From an uncultured Flavobacteriaceae bacterium (lineage in GTDB: Bacteria > Bacteroidota > Bacteroidia > Flavobacteriales > Flavobacteriaceae), in contig CALGUD010000062.1 in the NCBI GenBank assembly GCA_937901915.1, positions 1 to 39,725 of the forward strand: a stretch of DNA of 39,725 bases. The letters are read 5' to 3'. The notes under the pieces are model-generated. The model made no database searches. It was not told the origin of the DNA and saw nothing but the letters and a program-made list of their open reading frames with translations. The first letter of the stretch is position 1, and every line of letters starts with the position of its first letter. Made by a program: the position numbers and the translations under genes. This document shows, piece by piece, positions 16,750 to 26,149 of the stretch.

Positions 16750-18777
16750 ATGAAATTATTGAATTTCACCGTTATAAAACTACTCCTATTTCTAATCGTG
16801 GGTATACTTTGCGGTTACTTTTTTAATATTCAGCCGAGCATAGTATTTGTAGTCACTTCTTGCCTTATTATTCTTCTCTTCGGATTTTATATTTTTTACA
16901 AGCGAAAATATTCGACAGCCGGAAAATTTGGTGTTTTGGCTTTTATTTCCATCTTTTTTATTGGTGTCTTCACCCAAACAATTCATAAAAAAAATAATCA
17001 TTTAAATCATTACTCCAAGTTTGTTGCCGATGAAGAAATCGCCAATGTCTGTTTTAAGGTTCACAAACAATTGAACTCTAATGAATATGTTGACCGTTAC
17101 GAAGTAAATGTCACTAAAGTGGATGATAAAAGTGTTTCAGGAAAAGTCATTCTGAATGTAAATAGAGATACTATTAAGAAGCATTTGCAGGTGGACGCGG
17201 TTTATTTTACCCGGTCAACATTTAAAAAACCGAACCCACCATTAAATCCGGGTCAGTTTAATTATACCGACTATTTAAAAAGGCAACATATTTATCACCA
17301 GCTGTATTTAAATCAGCATGAATTAGTTCTTGTTTCGGATCAAACAAATACAATATATGGACTTGCAGCATCTTTTAGAAACCAAATTAATGAATCATTA
17401 AAAAAATACTCCTTTGAAAATGAAGAACTAGCCATCATAAATGCTTTGTTGCTGGGACAAAGACAGGATATCCCCGAAGAAGTTTACAACAATTATACGG
17501 GGGCAGGGGCAATTCATATTTTAGCAGTTTCAGGCTTGCATGTGGGTATTATTCTGTTACTTCTCAGTTTTGTTTTAAGTCCGCTGGAGAATTTAAAGAA
17601 CGGACAATTTATAAAATTAATACTCATTTTACTGATCTTATGGAGCTTTGCCATTATTGCAGGATTATCGGCTTCTGTTGTAAGGGCTGTAACGATGTTT
17701 TCTTTTTTAGCCTATGCCATGCATATTAAAAGAGCAACAAATATTTACAATATCCTGGCCATATCCATGTTCTTTTTATTGCTTTTCAAACCTTCCTTTT
17801 TATTTGATGTTGGTTTTCAGCTAAGTTACATTGCAGTATTTGCTATTGTTTGGATACAGCCTGTACTATATAAATGGTGGACACCAAAGCTAAGGCCTGT
17901 AAACAACCTATGGCAATTATTTACAGTCACTATTGCGGCCCAGATTGGAGTAATCCCATTGAGTTTGTATTACTTTCATCAGTTCCCGGGATTGTTTTTT
18001 GTTTCAAACCTGGTAATTATCCCTTTTTTAGGAATTATACTTGGCTTGGGTCTTTTGGTAATTATTCTCGCTTTATTAAATATTTTACCTGATTTGATTG
18101 CGGATTTCTATGGGTCAATGATTTCAACCATGAATAATTTTATTGGTTGGATTGCCAGACAAGAGGATTTTTTATTCAGGGATATTAATTTTAACTGGCT
18201 CCTACTCATTACATCGTACTTTTTTGTGATTTGCTTTGTTTTATTGATAAGAAAATTTGAACCCAAAAGAATAACTGCTCTTCTCGTGTCTGTTCTCCTA
18301 CTCCAAATTACATTTATTTACAATAAATATGAATCTCAAAATCACGAAAAGCTTATAGTTTTTCATAAAAACAGGGAAAACTTATTGGGATTACATAAAT
18401 ATGATAAATTGATAATAAGTGACGTGAATCTTCGTGAAAATAACATTGTTAAAAATTATAAGATTGAAAATAATGTCGATACAGTTGAATTTGGAGGTAT
18501 AAAAGACATTTATTCTTTAAAAAATAAGAAATTATTGATTGTAGATAGTTTAGGTGTTTATAGCATTAAACATTTAAATCCCGATTATGTATTTTTAATG
18601 AACTCTCCAAAAATAAACCTGAACAGGCTTATAGATTCACTAAAACCAACACACATAGTAGCAGATGGCAGTAATTACAAAAGTTATATTCAACTGTGGA
18701 AAGCCACTTGCAAAAATCAAAAAATCCCTTTTCATTTCACGGGTGAAAAGGGAGCTTTTGTGATAGATTTAAGATAG
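16750..18777 (+). CDS. comEC: ComEC/Rec2-family DNA-uptake channel protein
   Basis: The 675-residue inner-membrane protein matches ComEC, which moves single-stranded DNA across the inner membrane in competent cells. It has N-terminal membrane segments and a DUF4131-type soluble domain (about 1-185), then the Competence domain, with the hallmark GAIHILAVSGLHVGI near residues 254-268 and many later membrane segments (to about 515). The C-terminal 160 residues correspond in position to the metallo-beta-lactamase-like domain of longer ComECs, but I see no HxHxDH metal motif, so this part is short and degenerate, as in many Bacteroidota. A perfect inverted repeat lies inside its last codons. Confidence 0.9.
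   Translation: MKLLNFTVIKLLLFLIVGILCGYFFNIQPSIVFVVTSCLIILLFGFYIFYKRKYSTAGKFGVLAFISIFFIGVFTQTIHKKNNHLNHYSKFVADEEIANVCFKVHKQLNSNEYVDRYEVNVTKVDDKSVSGKVILNVNRDTIKKHLQVDAVYFTRSTFKKPNPPLNPGQFNYTDYLKRQHIYHQLYLNQHELVLVSDQTNTIYGLAASFRNQINESLKKYSFENEELAIINALLLGQRQDIPEEVYNNYTGAGAIHILAVSGLHVGIILLLLSFVLSPLENLKNGQFIKLILILLILWSFAIIAGLSASVVRAVTMFSFLAYAMHIKRATNIYNILAISMFFLLLFKPSFLFDVGFQLSYIAVFAIVWIQPVLYKWWTPKLRPVNNLWQLFTVTIAAQIGVIPLSLYYFHQFPGLFFVSNLVIIPFLGIILGLGLLVIILALLNILPDLIADFYGSMISTMNNFIGWIARQEDFLFRDINFNWLLLITSYFFVICFVLLIRKFEPKRITALLVSVLLLQITFIYNKYESQNHEKLIVFHKNRENLLGLHKYDKLIISDVNLRENNIVKNYKIENNVDTVEFGGIKDIYSLKNKKLLIVDSLGVYSIKHLNPDYVFLMNSPKINLNRLIDSLKPTHIVADGSNYKSYIQLWKATCKNQKIPFHFTGEKGAFVIDLR
18726..18752. 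repeat. Perfect 9-bp inverted repeat inside the 3' end of comEC
   Basis: CCCTTTTCA and TGAAAAGGG are separated by nine bases and followed by AGCTTTTG, ending about 25 bases before the comEC stop. The next gene converges from only four bases beyond that stop, so this hairpin may serve as a terminator placed within the coding region. The T run is short, which weakens the call. Confidence 0.35.
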
Positions 18778-18780
18778 CAT

Positions 18781-20346
18781 CTACTCTATTCCATGCATCT
18801 TTTTCTTCAAAATAGGATTAAGCATCCACATTGTTAAACCGGCGACAAATGGAATAATTGTAAACATTAAAAAGAATACTGTTAATCCATATTTTTCAGA
18901 AATAGTATCTATATAACTACCTGTCCAGCCTCCGGCCAAATTGGCAATGAAGTTAGATACAAACCAAATTCCAAACATTAAACCAACCAATTTAGGTGGT
19001 GATAACTTACTTACATAAGACAAACCAACAGGTGATATACATAATTCACCTAGGGTATGAAACAGATATGCTAGTATTAGCCATATAATACTTACTCCTG
19101 CTGTTTTAGCGCCCAGAGGGATGCCGAATGCTCCATAAGCTAATGCTGCAAAACCTATTCCTAAGAGGAATAATCCTATAGCAAATTTTACCGGGCCTGA
19201 TGGGTTTAATTTACTTTGCCATATTTTGGAAAACAATGGTGCAAAAGCAATAATGTAAAAGGAATTCAAAATTCCGAACCAAGATGCTGGTATTTCAGTT
19301 GCTTCCAAGTTAAATTCCCGGTGAAGCATCCAGATAACAATAGTCCAGATAATAACAAAACTTATACTTAAGAAAATATTTGAAAGTGAATATGATTGAA
19401 ATGTTTGTTTAAAAAGCATCAAAAGAACATAGGTGATGATAATCATTGGTACTATTGTAATAAGTGAATTGACAATTTTGAAAATCATAGCACCGTTACC
19501 CGTCAACAATCTATCAGTATAATCATTAGCAAAAATAGTCATAGAACCACCCGCTTGCTCAAAAGCCCACCAGAAGAAAATGGTAAAAAAAGCAAATACC
19601 GCAATCACAATAATTCTGTCAGCGGCTATCTTTTGGGGTATTACTTCTTCTTTATTTTCATTGTCAATATTATCTATAAAATTGTCAGTTTTAGCAGGTT
19701 TTGCTCCGATTTCTCCAAAAATTCCATGAGCAAACCAGAATTGTAGCATTCCAAAAAACATAAATACACCCGCCAGGCCAAATCCATAATGCCAACCTAC
19801 TTTTTCACCAATATAGCCACATAGTAAAATACCCAAAAAAGCACCTGCATTAATTCCCATATAAAAAATTGTATACCCTGCATCTTTTTCTTTTCCCTGA
19901 CTTTTATACAATTGTCCTACAATAGATGAAATATTAGGTTTAAATAACCCATTACCAATAATTAAAAGTGATAATCCTAAATAAAAAAAGATGCTGGTCG
20001 TTCCTTCCAAAGCCATTGATGCATGTCCCAAAGTCATTATCAAAGCTCCAAGCACAACTGCTCTTTTATAGCCAAGCAGTTTATCTGCTATTAAACCACC
20101 AATTATTGGAGTTAAATAAACTAATCCTGTATAAATACCATAAAGTTTTAATGCTTCATCTCTTTCCCAACCCCAACCTGGGTTATCACCAAACATTGCT
20201 GTTGTTAAAAATAAGACCAATAAGGCCCTCATTCCATAATAACTAAAGCGCTCCCACATTTCTGTAAAAAAGAGAACAAATAAACCTGATGGTTGACCTA
20301 ATACTGTTCGCTGATTAACTTCTGATCCTCCAAATTTAAATTCCAT
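18781..20346 (-). CDS. Proton-dependent oligopeptide transporter (POT/PTR family)
   Basis: The 521-residue inner-membrane protein is a major-facilitator peptide importer driven by protons. About fourteen hydrophobic segments are visible, with family motifs: ERFSYYGMRALLVLF in the first helix, GGLIADKLLGYKRAV after the second, and FYMGINAGAFLG near residue 160. It takes up di- and tripeptides in characterised relatives. It lies 19 bases after the stop of the DPP-IV-type peptidase on the same strand, so the pair probably cleaves peptides to dipeptides outside the inner membrane and imports them. The start at 20346 is the first ATG after the peptidase and fits the family N-terminus. Confidence 0.93.
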   Translation of the reverse strand: MEFKFGGSEVNQRTVLGQPSGLFVLFFTEMWERFSYYGMRALLVLFLTTAMFGDNPGWGWERDEALKLYGIYTGLVYLTPIIGGLIADKLLGYKRAVVLGALIMTLGHASMALEGTTSIFFYLGLSLLIIGNGLFKPNISSIVGQLYKSQGKEKDAGYTIFYMGINAGAFLGILLCGYIGEKVGWHYGFGLAGVFMFFGMLQFWFAHGIFGEIGAKPAKTDNFIDNIDNENKEEVIPQKIAADRIIVIAVFAFFTIFFWWAFEQAGGSMTIFANDYTDRLLTGNGAMIFKIVNSLITIVPMIIITYVLLMLFKQTFQSYSLSNIFLSISFVIIWTIVIWMLHREFNLEATEIPASWFGILNSFYIIAFAPLFSKIWQSKLNPSGPVKFAIGLFLLGIGFAALAYGAFGIPLGAKTAGVSIIWLILAYLFHTLGELCISPVGLSYVSKLSPPKLVGLMFGIWFVSNFIANLAGGWTGSYIDTISEKYGLTVFFLMFTIIPFVAGLTMWMLNPILKKKMHGIE

Positions 20347-20365
20347 ACAATTAATTGGTTTTTAA

Positions 20366-22579
20366 TTATCCTTTAATTTTTTCATTCTTTAATTCTTTTG
20401 TTTCTTTTTTACCCCCTAAGTGCTCATCAATAAAATTGGTCATTTTGGTGTATAACTGAACACGGGTTTTTCCACCGTAAATACCATGATTTTTATCGGG
20501 GTATATAGCCCAGTCAAATTGCTTGTTAGCCTGAATAAGTGCTTCTACCATTCGCATGGTATTTTGCACATGCACATTGTCATCTGCCGAGCCATGAACT
20601 ATCAAATAATCACCCTCCAGGTTATCTACATAATTAAGCGGAGAATTATCGTCGTATCCTCCCGGATTCTCCTGAGGAGTTTGCATATACCGTTCTGTGT
20701 AAATAGTGTCATAAAACCTCCAGCTTGTAACAGGTGCTACTGCAATAGCCATGGAAAAAACGTCATTACCTTTAAATAAAGCATTGCTACTCATGTACCC
20801 TCCGTAACTCCAACCCCATATTCCTATTCTTTCTTCGTCTATATAGGATCTTTCTCCTAACTTTTTGGCGGCTTCAACCTGGTCTTCAACTTCATATTTA
20901 CCTAATTCTTTGTATACCACTTTTTCAAACTCGGCGCCTTTGTACCCTGTTCCCCTTCCATCTACACAAGCCACAATATATCCTTTTTGAGCCAGCATCT
21001 GGTGCCAGTAATCATTTCCACTCATCCATTTATTGGCTACTTCCTGTGACCCGGGACCGGAATATTGAAACATTAACAAGGGATATTCTTTAGAAGGGTC
21101 AAAATCAGCAGGTTTTATCATCCACATATTTAGGTCATTCCCATTTATATTGATTGTTGAAAATTCCTTTGGAGAAATTTTATAGTTTTCCAGTTCGGAA
21201 AGAAGCTTGTTATTATTGGCTATTTCTTTTATTTCATTTCCATCGTTAGAATTGTGGAGTGAATACCTGTAAGGGGTTGAAGAATTAGAAAAAGAATTAA
21301 TATACGTGCTGAAATCAGCACTGAATGTAGCACTGTGACTACCGGGTTCTTTAGAAAACCTTTTTTTATCTTTTCCGTTTATTTTGATTGCATAAATATC
21401 TTTATTAATGGACCCGTTTTCTACCGATTGATAAAAAATTCGCTGTGTGTTCTCGTCATAACCATAAAAATCGGTGACTTCCCAAGGGCCTTTGGTAACC
21501 TGGTTGATAAGCTTTCCGGTTTTTGAATAATGGTAAATGTGGTTATATCCGTCTTTTTCACTTGTCCAGATAAAGCTGTTATCCTTTAAAAAAGTCAGGT
21601 AATCGGTAATGTCAATATAAGCTTTATCGGTTTCTTCCAAAACTACATCAGATTTCCCCGTTTTTATATCATGGAAATACAGTTTTAGATTGTTTTGATG
21701 CCTGTTTAGTACCTGAGCACTTAATATATGGGCTTCATGAGTCCATTTTATCCTGGGAATATAGTATGTATCGCCTAAATCTACTTTCTTGATTACTTTT
21801 GTTCCTATATCATAAGTATGAAGCGAAACTTCAGCATTATTTTCCCCGGCTTTCGGATATTTAAAAACATGCTGAACAGGGTATAGGTCTTCTCCGTAAA
21901 TATCCATTGAAAACTCAGGGACTTCAGTTTCATCAAAACGAATAAAAGCAATGTGAGTACCCGTATTATTCCACTCATACGCCCTTACAAAAGCAAACTC
22001 TTCTTCATACACCCAATCTGTAACACCATTTATTATTTTATTTTTCTCGCCATCTTTGGTAACCTGGGTAGTTGTTCCGGAGAAAATGTCTTTGATATAA
22101 ATATTATTGTCAAATACATAGGCTACTTTAGATCCATCCGGCGAAAAGGTGGGTTCCCGGATTAGATTATCTGAAACCAAAACCAGGCTCTTGGTAGCTA
22201 TATCATATACATAATATTTTCCAATGGAAGATCTTCTGTAAACTTGCTTTATTTCAGACGTTAAGAGTAGCTTGGATTCATCCTCACTGAATTCATAGGA
22301 AAGAAAAAACCGTAATTCATCAAGATCTGCCGATGAAACTACGGTTTCTATTTTTTTTAAGGTGCTGTAATCGTACTTGTCAACGGTAGTGCTTCGGGAC
22401 AAACTGTTAAAATTCAAAATTGTGTATTGTTTTCCGTTTTTCATTGAATGCAATACATCCATGCCTTCTGTCCTGAAAGCTCCCCCCCATATTTCTTCTA
22501 AAGTAAAATTTTGATTTTGAGCAGATAATACTGCCACTAACCCGAAAAAGAGCAGGAAAGAAAATAAATACTTTTTCAT
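20366..22579 (-). CDS. Dipeptidyl-peptidase IV-type S9 serine peptidase
   Basis: The 737-residue secreted peptidase begins with a signal peptide (about residues 1-20, ending LSAQN). It then has a DPP-IV N-terminal beta-propeller (about 30-480) with WVYEEEFAFVRAYEW, the double-Glu motif that binds the peptide amino end. The C-terminal alpha/beta-hydrolase domain carries the Ser in GWSYGG, the Asp in GSADDNVH and the His in NHGIYGG. Enzymes of this type release dipeptides, often X-Pro or X-Ala, from peptide N-termini in the periplasm. It is the first gene of an operon with the POT transporter. Length and all catalytic motifs are normal. Confidence 0.93.
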   Translation of the reverse strand: MKKYLFSFLLFFGLVAVLSAQNQNFTLEEIWGGAFRTEGMDVLHSMKNGKQYTILNFNSLSRSTTVDKYDYSTLKKIETVVSSADLDELRFFLSYEFSEDESKLLLTSEIKQVYRRSSIGKYYVYDIATKSLVLVSDNLIREPTFSPDGSKVAYVFDNNIYIKDIFSGTTTQVTKDGEKNKIINGVTDWVYEEEFAFVRAYEWNNTGTHIAFIRFDETEVPEFSMDIYGEDLYPVQHVFKYPKAGENNAEVSLHTYDIGTKVIKKVDLGDTYYIPRIKWTHEAHILSAQVLNRHQNNLKLYFHDIKTGKSDVVLEETDKAYIDITDYLTFLKDNSFIWTSEKDGYNHIYHYSKTGKLINQVTKGPWEVTDFYGYDENTQRIFYQSVENGSINKDIYAIKINGKDKKRFSKEPGSHSATFSADFSTYINSFSNSSTPYRYSLHNSNDGNEIKEIANNNKLLSELENYKISPKEFSTININGNDLNMWMIKPADFDPSKEYPLLMFQYSGPGSQEVANKWMSGNDYWHQMLAQKGYIVACVDGRGTGYKGAEFEKVVYKELGKYEVEDQVEAAKKLGERSYIDEERIGIWGWSYGGYMSSNALFKGNDVFSMAIAVAPVTSWRFYDTIYTERYMQTPQENPGGYDDNSPLNYVDNLEGDYLIVHGSADDNVHVQNTMRMVEALIQANKQFDWAIYPDKNHGIYGGKTRVQLYTKMTNFIDEHLGGKKETKELKNEKIKG

Positions 22580-22719
22580 TAATGTTATAAATTGATTATG
22601 AATCTCTCAAATTAAGCAATAATTTCACAAAAATGTAAAATTTTTTAATTAAACCCTAAAACATAACCATATTTAACTCACAAAAAAATACGCTACTTAT
22701 ATCCCGATCTGTTAATTAT

Positions 22720-22727
22720 TATCTTTG
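22720..22727 (+). promoter_or_regulatory. -7 element upstream of HMG-CoA reductase
   Basis: TATCTTTG matches TAnnTTTG and lies 22 bases before the ATG at 22749, within the 169-base divergent gap shared with the peptidase gene. No certain -33 box was found. Confidence 0.5.
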
Positions 22728-22748
22728 CCATTCTAATCCGGTACAAAA

Positions 22749-24071
22749 ATGCAAATACAACCTGTTGAAGGATTTTCAAAATTTAACAAAGAACAAAAAA
22801 TTGAATGGTTAGCAAAAAACTATTTTCAAAATAATATTCAATCTATAAAAGTTTTAAAACAATACTGGAATGATGATGCATCGTTGCAAAAACTACATGA
22901 TGAATTTATAGAGAATACCATTTCCAATTTCTATTTGCCCTTTGCCATAGCCCCTAATTATTTAATCAATAACAAATTATATACCATTCCAATGGCTATT
23001 GAGGAAAGTTCTGTAGTAGCAGCTGCCAGTAAAGCAGCCAAATACTGGCAAAACAGAGGGGGGTTTAAAACTAAAGTAATTTCTACTGAAAAGAACGGAC
23101 AAGTACATTTTATATTCAAGGGTGATGAAAATAAATTGACATCATTTTTTACTGAACTTAAACCAAAACTTATAGAAAATACTGAAGTCATTACCGGCAA
23201 TATGAAAAAGCGAGGTGGTGGTATTTTAGATATTGAGTTAGTAAATAAAACAAAAGACCTGGATCATTATTACCAGCTGCATTGTACTTTTGAAACCATC
23301 GATGCAATGGGCGCTAATTTTATTAATTCATGCCTTGAAAAATTTGCCGAAACACTTAAAAAAGAAGCTCTTGAATTTGATGCATTCTCAAATGAGGAAA
23401 AAGACATACAGGTAGTAATGAGCATTCTCTCTAATTACACTCCTAATTGTATTGTAAAAGCCGAGGTTTCTTGCCCCGTTGAAGAGTTAAATGGAGACAA
23501 GAATGTCTCCCCTGAAGAATTTGCCGAAAAATTTATACGTGCCATCAACATTGCTAAAATTGAACCCCACAGGGCCGTAACGCATAATAAAGGGATTATG
23601 AATGGCGTAGATGCCGTTGTATTGGCTACAGGAAACGATTTCCGGGCTATTGAGGCCGGAGTGCATGCATATGCTGCCCAAAACGGAAAATACACCAGCT
23701 TAACGCATGCTGTAGTTGAGAACGGTATTTTCAGGTTTTGGATTGAAATTCCGCTGGCTTTAGGAACTGTAGGTGGCTTAACACAGTTACATCCTTTGGT
23801 AAAGCTGGCTTTAGAAATGTTGGGAAACCCTTCCGCAAAGGAATTAATGCAAATAACTGCTGTAGCGGGACTTGCACAAAATTTTGCCGCTGTACGTTCA
23901 TTGGTTACCACAGGCATACAGAAAGGGCATATGAAAATGCATTTACTTAACATCCTGAACCAATTAGGGGCAACGGAAGAAGAGAAGCTATATTTTGTAA
24001 ACTTCTATAAAGATAAGACAGTGACGCACAGTGATGTGGTTAATGAGTTTAATAGAATAAAAACCCGTTAA
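22749..24071 (+). CDS. mvaA: Hydroxymethylglutaryl-CoA reductase, class II
   Basis: The 440-residue enzyme interconverts HMG-CoA and mevalonate. Sequence signatures of the class II (bacterial) form are present: the Glu in AIEESSVVAAAS (Glu86), Lys281 in HNKGIMNG, Asp297 in ATGNDFRA and the flap His394 in KGHMKMH. The Lys-Asp spacing agrees with the Pseudomonas mevalonii enzyme (267 and 283). Class II enzymes are often labelled degradative, but in Flavobacteriia, which make isoprenoids by the mevalonate route, a biosynthetic role is more likely. A GHMP kinase downstream on the same strand supports this. Confidence 0.95.
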   Translation: MQIQPVEGFSKFNKEQKIEWLAKNYFQNNIQSIKVLKQYWNDDASLQKLHDEFIENTISNFYLPFAIAPNYLINNKLYTIPMAIEESSVVAAASKAAKYWQNRGGFKTKVISTEKNGQVHFIFKGDENKLTSFFTELKPKLIENTEVITGNMKKRGGGILDIELVNKTKDLDHYYQLHCTFETIDAMGANFINSCLEKFAETLKKEALEFDAFSNEEKDIQVVMSILSNYTPNCIVKAEVSCPVEELNGDKNVSPEEFAEKFIRAINIAKIEPHRAVTHNKGIMNGVDAVVLATGNDFRAIEAGVHAYAAQNGKYTSLTHAVVENGIFRFWIEIPLALGTVGGLTQLHPLVKLALEMLGNPSAKELMQITAVAGLAQNFAAVRSLVTTGIQKGHMKMHLLNILNQLGATEEEKLYFVNFYKDKTVTHSDVVNEFNRIKTR

Positions 24072-24119
24072 TTTATAAAGTACAAATATATTTTTTATCT
24101 TTATATAAAGTCAAAGACG

Positions 24120-24314
24120 ATGGCAATCATAATTAAAAAAGGATCCTCCTTAATTAACATTCGAAAAAGTATCAAAACATTATATAAAGCCATATCAGAA
24201 AAACAGCAAAAAACAAAATTGAAAATTGTTGAAGACACATTTGGCTCGGTTACTTTTTTTGCTGATAAAAATGTTTTAGATATACAAAAAGAAATGCGAA
24301 ATGAGTGGGATTAA
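24120..24314 (+). CDS. Putative antitoxin of a type II toxin-antitoxin pair
   Basis: This 64-residue protein is rich in Lys and Ile and has an acidic C-terminal tail (QKEMRNEWD). I cannot assign it to a named antitoxin family from sequence alone. The call rests on context: it is small and overlaps by 14 bases a PIN-domain toxin gene, the usual arrangement of VapBC-like pairs. Antitoxins of such pairs bind the toxin and repress their own promoter. The gap before it (24072-24119) is A+T-rich and could hold that promoter. Confidence 0.65.
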   Translation: MAIIIKKGSSLINIRKSIKTLYKAISEKQQKTKLKIVEDTFGSVTFFADKNVLDIQKEMRNEWD

Positions 24315-24675
24315 ACTTCTGCTTGATACCAATATTATTATTTACTTTTTAAGAGGTGATTTAATCGCAAAAAATATTATTTCGGAAAATGATATTTATA
24401 TTTCAATAATAACTGAAATGGAACTACTTTCCTTTCCAGGTCTTTCCATAAAAAATGTAAACGACATAAGAAATTTATTATCCACATTTACTATCATCAA
24501 CATCACACAAGAAATTAAAGAACTTGCTATTGATATAAAGCAAAACCATAAAATTAAACTTCCGGATAGTATTATTTCAGCAACATCACAATATTTAAAA
24601 ATTCCAATTGTAACTGCTGACAAAGACTTATTTGCCATACAGGAGTTAGAAATTATTAATTACTCCAATGAATAA
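24301..24675 (+). CDS. PIN-domain ribonuclease toxin (VapC-like)
   Basis: The 124-residue protein is a complete PIN domain. The four acidic positions that bind Mg/Mn are visible: Asp9 in LLLDTNIII, Glu41 in ITEMELL, Asp89 in KLPDSIISATS and Asp107 or Asp109 in VTADKDLF. VapC-type toxins cut specific RNAs, often tRNA. Its start lies inside the preceding antitoxin-like gene and its end overlaps the following GHMP kinase start by eight bases, so the kinase ribosome site lies within this gene. It interrupts the two mevalonate-pathway genes, which suggests insertion of the pair into an older operon. Confidence 0.88.
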   Translation: MSGIKLLLDTNIIIYFLRGDLIAKNIISENDIYISIITEMELLSFPGLSIKNVNDIRNLLSTFTIINITQEIKELAIDIKQNHKIKLPDSIISATSQYLKIPIVTADKDLFAIQELEIINYSNE

Positions 24676-25606
24676 TGAATTCTACAGCAACGGAAAATTA
24701 TTGCTTACGGGTGAGTACGCTGTACTCGATGGAGCACTGAGCCTTGCCTTGCCCACCCGGTATGGGCAATCATTGCTTGTTAATGAAATTAATAAAGACC
24801 GACTTGTATGGAAAAGCCTGGATGAAAATGGATCCGTTTGGTTTGAAGGTGAATTTGATTTAAAAAACATCATTGAAAACCAAAGCTTATCCTCCAACTC
24901 CCATTCGGATGATGACCAAAAAGAAACTGTCAGGAAGACTCTTTTAAAAATTTTAGCTGAAGCTAAAAAACTAAATTCTAAGTTTTTAGAAGGTGATACA
25001 GGTTATGAAGTAACTACAAAATTGACTTTCCCCAGGAACTGGGGATTGGGCTCTTCATCTACATTAATAAACAATATAGCCCATTGGGCGAAGGTTGATG
25101 CTTTTAAATTACTATGGAATGCCTTTCCCGGCAGTGGTTATGATATTGCATGTGCTCAAAACAACACTCCTATTCTTTACAAAATTACAAATCAATATCC
25201 CGATGTGAAGCCTCTTGATTTTAATCCACCTTTTAAAAATAACCTGTACTTTGTATATCTCAATAAAAAGCAAAACAGCAGGAATGAAATTACAAAATAC
25301 AATTCGGTAAAAAAGAACAAAACAGAGTTTGTTAATCAAATATCCGATATCACTTGTAAAATTATAAAATGTAATTCACTGGAGGATTTTGAAGCTTTAA
25401 TTGACCATCACGAAGATATAATCGCTGAATATACTGGCCAACAAAAGGTAAAAGTAAACCTGTTTTCGGATTTTACAGGCTCAATAAAGAGTCTTGGAGC
25501 CTGGGGTGGTGATTTTATACTCGCTACAGGAAATGAATCTACTCCGGACTATTTTAAGCATAGAGGATTTTCGGTGGTTTTCCCTTATGAGCATCTTATT
25601 CTTTAG
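24668..25606 (+). CDS. GHMP-family kinase, probably of the mevalonate pathway
   Basis: The 312-residue protein has the GHMP-kinase motifs: GKLLLTGEYAVLDGA at the N-terminus, the ATP-binding PRNWGLGSSSTLI (about 122-134) and the C-terminal GAWGGDFILAT. Asp159 in GSGYDIACAQ could be the catalytic base, as in mevalonate kinases. Its position after HMG-CoA reductase points to mevalonate kinase or phosphomevalonate kinase; the sequence alone does not decide. It overlaps the PIN-toxin gene by eight bases and should be co-translated with it. Its stop overlaps the end of a convergent gene. Confidence 0.82.
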   Translation: MNNEFYSNGKLLLTGEYAVLDGALSLALPTRYGQSLLVNEINKDRLVWKSLDENGSVWFEGEFDLKNIIENQSLSSNSHSDDDQKETVRKTLLKILAEAKKLNSKFLEGDTGYEVTTKLTFPRNWGLGSSSTLINNIAHWAKVDAFKLLWNAFPGSGYDIACAQNNTPILYKITNQYPDVKPLDFNPPFKNNLYFVYLNKKQNSRNEITKYNSVKKNKTEFVNQISDITCKIIKCNSLEDFEALIDHHEDIIAEYTGQQKVKVNLFSDFTGSIKSLGAWGGDFILATGNESTPDYFKHRGFSVVFPYEHLIL

Positions 25607-26082
25607 AATAAATGTTTTAATCCGCGTACAAGTCTTTTCCAAAAGTTATTACTTGTATTAAAGCTATCAGGAGGATTTTCATTGAGAATATAAAATTGCA
25701 CTTCTTCCCCATTTTTCATGGTCAGGGTATAAGTAACCGGATACGTGAAATTCTGTGGGCCTTGTGGAGCGTATGAAGCTACCTTTTCATTAAATGTGAC
25801 TGTTGGCTGAAGATTGATGAGTTCTGCATTATCAGGGTTTTGAAAGTATACAACCCTGATTTCATTATTTACAGTACCTTCAATGTCTTCTTTTAAATTT
25901 TCATTTATAGATTGTTGGAAAACAAAAGATTCTATAAGTGATTCATCTTTTGATGTGTTGATTGGTATGGTACTAAAAAAATATACCAGATACCAAATCA
26001 TGAATGCTATGAATACAACCCAAAGAGAAACAATATACATGCTTCGCCCCGATCTGCTTGTATGATTAAACTGATTGTTCAC
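25603..26082 (-). CDS. Single-pass membrane protein, unknown function
   Basis: I do not recognise this 159-residue protein. It has a short basic N-terminus, one membrane segment (about residues 16-37) and a soluble domain of about 120 residues that would lie outside the cytoplasm. The later half includes a YxLxMKNGEEVQFYI stretch that looks beta-rich. It lies downstream of the ppiD-like gene on the same strand but beyond a strong hairpin terminator, so it is probably transcribed on its own or by read-through. The end overlaps the GHMP kinase stop. Confidence 0.7.
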   Translation of the reverse strand: MNNQFNHTSRSGRSMYIVSLWVVFIAFMIWYLVYFFSTIPINTSKDESLIESFVFQQSINENLKEDIEGTVNNEIRVVYFQNPDNAELINLQPTVTFNEKVASYAPQGPQNFTYPVTYTLTMKNGEEVQFYILNENPPDSFNTSNNFWKRLVRGLKHLF

Positions 26083-26094
26083 TTTGATATAAAT

Positions 26095-26127
26095 AAAAAA
26101 CCACTAAGCTATATTTAGTGGTTTTTT
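26095..26127 (-). terminator. Strong hairpin terminator after the ppiD-like gene
   Basis: CCACTAA (26101-26107) pairs with TTAGTGG (26115-26121), extended by six A-T pairs, with a T run on both strands. It lies 23 bases after the stop of the ppiD-like gene (minus strand) and should end the long minus-strand transcript. The symmetrical ends allow function in both directions. Confidence 0.85.
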
Positions 26128-26149
26128 TGTGCTATTTTAAATAGGCTTT

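Noticed and set aside
23435..23953. A 172-codon frame antisense to HMG-CoA reductase
   Set aside because: It lies wholly within a well-supported gene and shows no motif; its length follows from the codon use of the sense strand.
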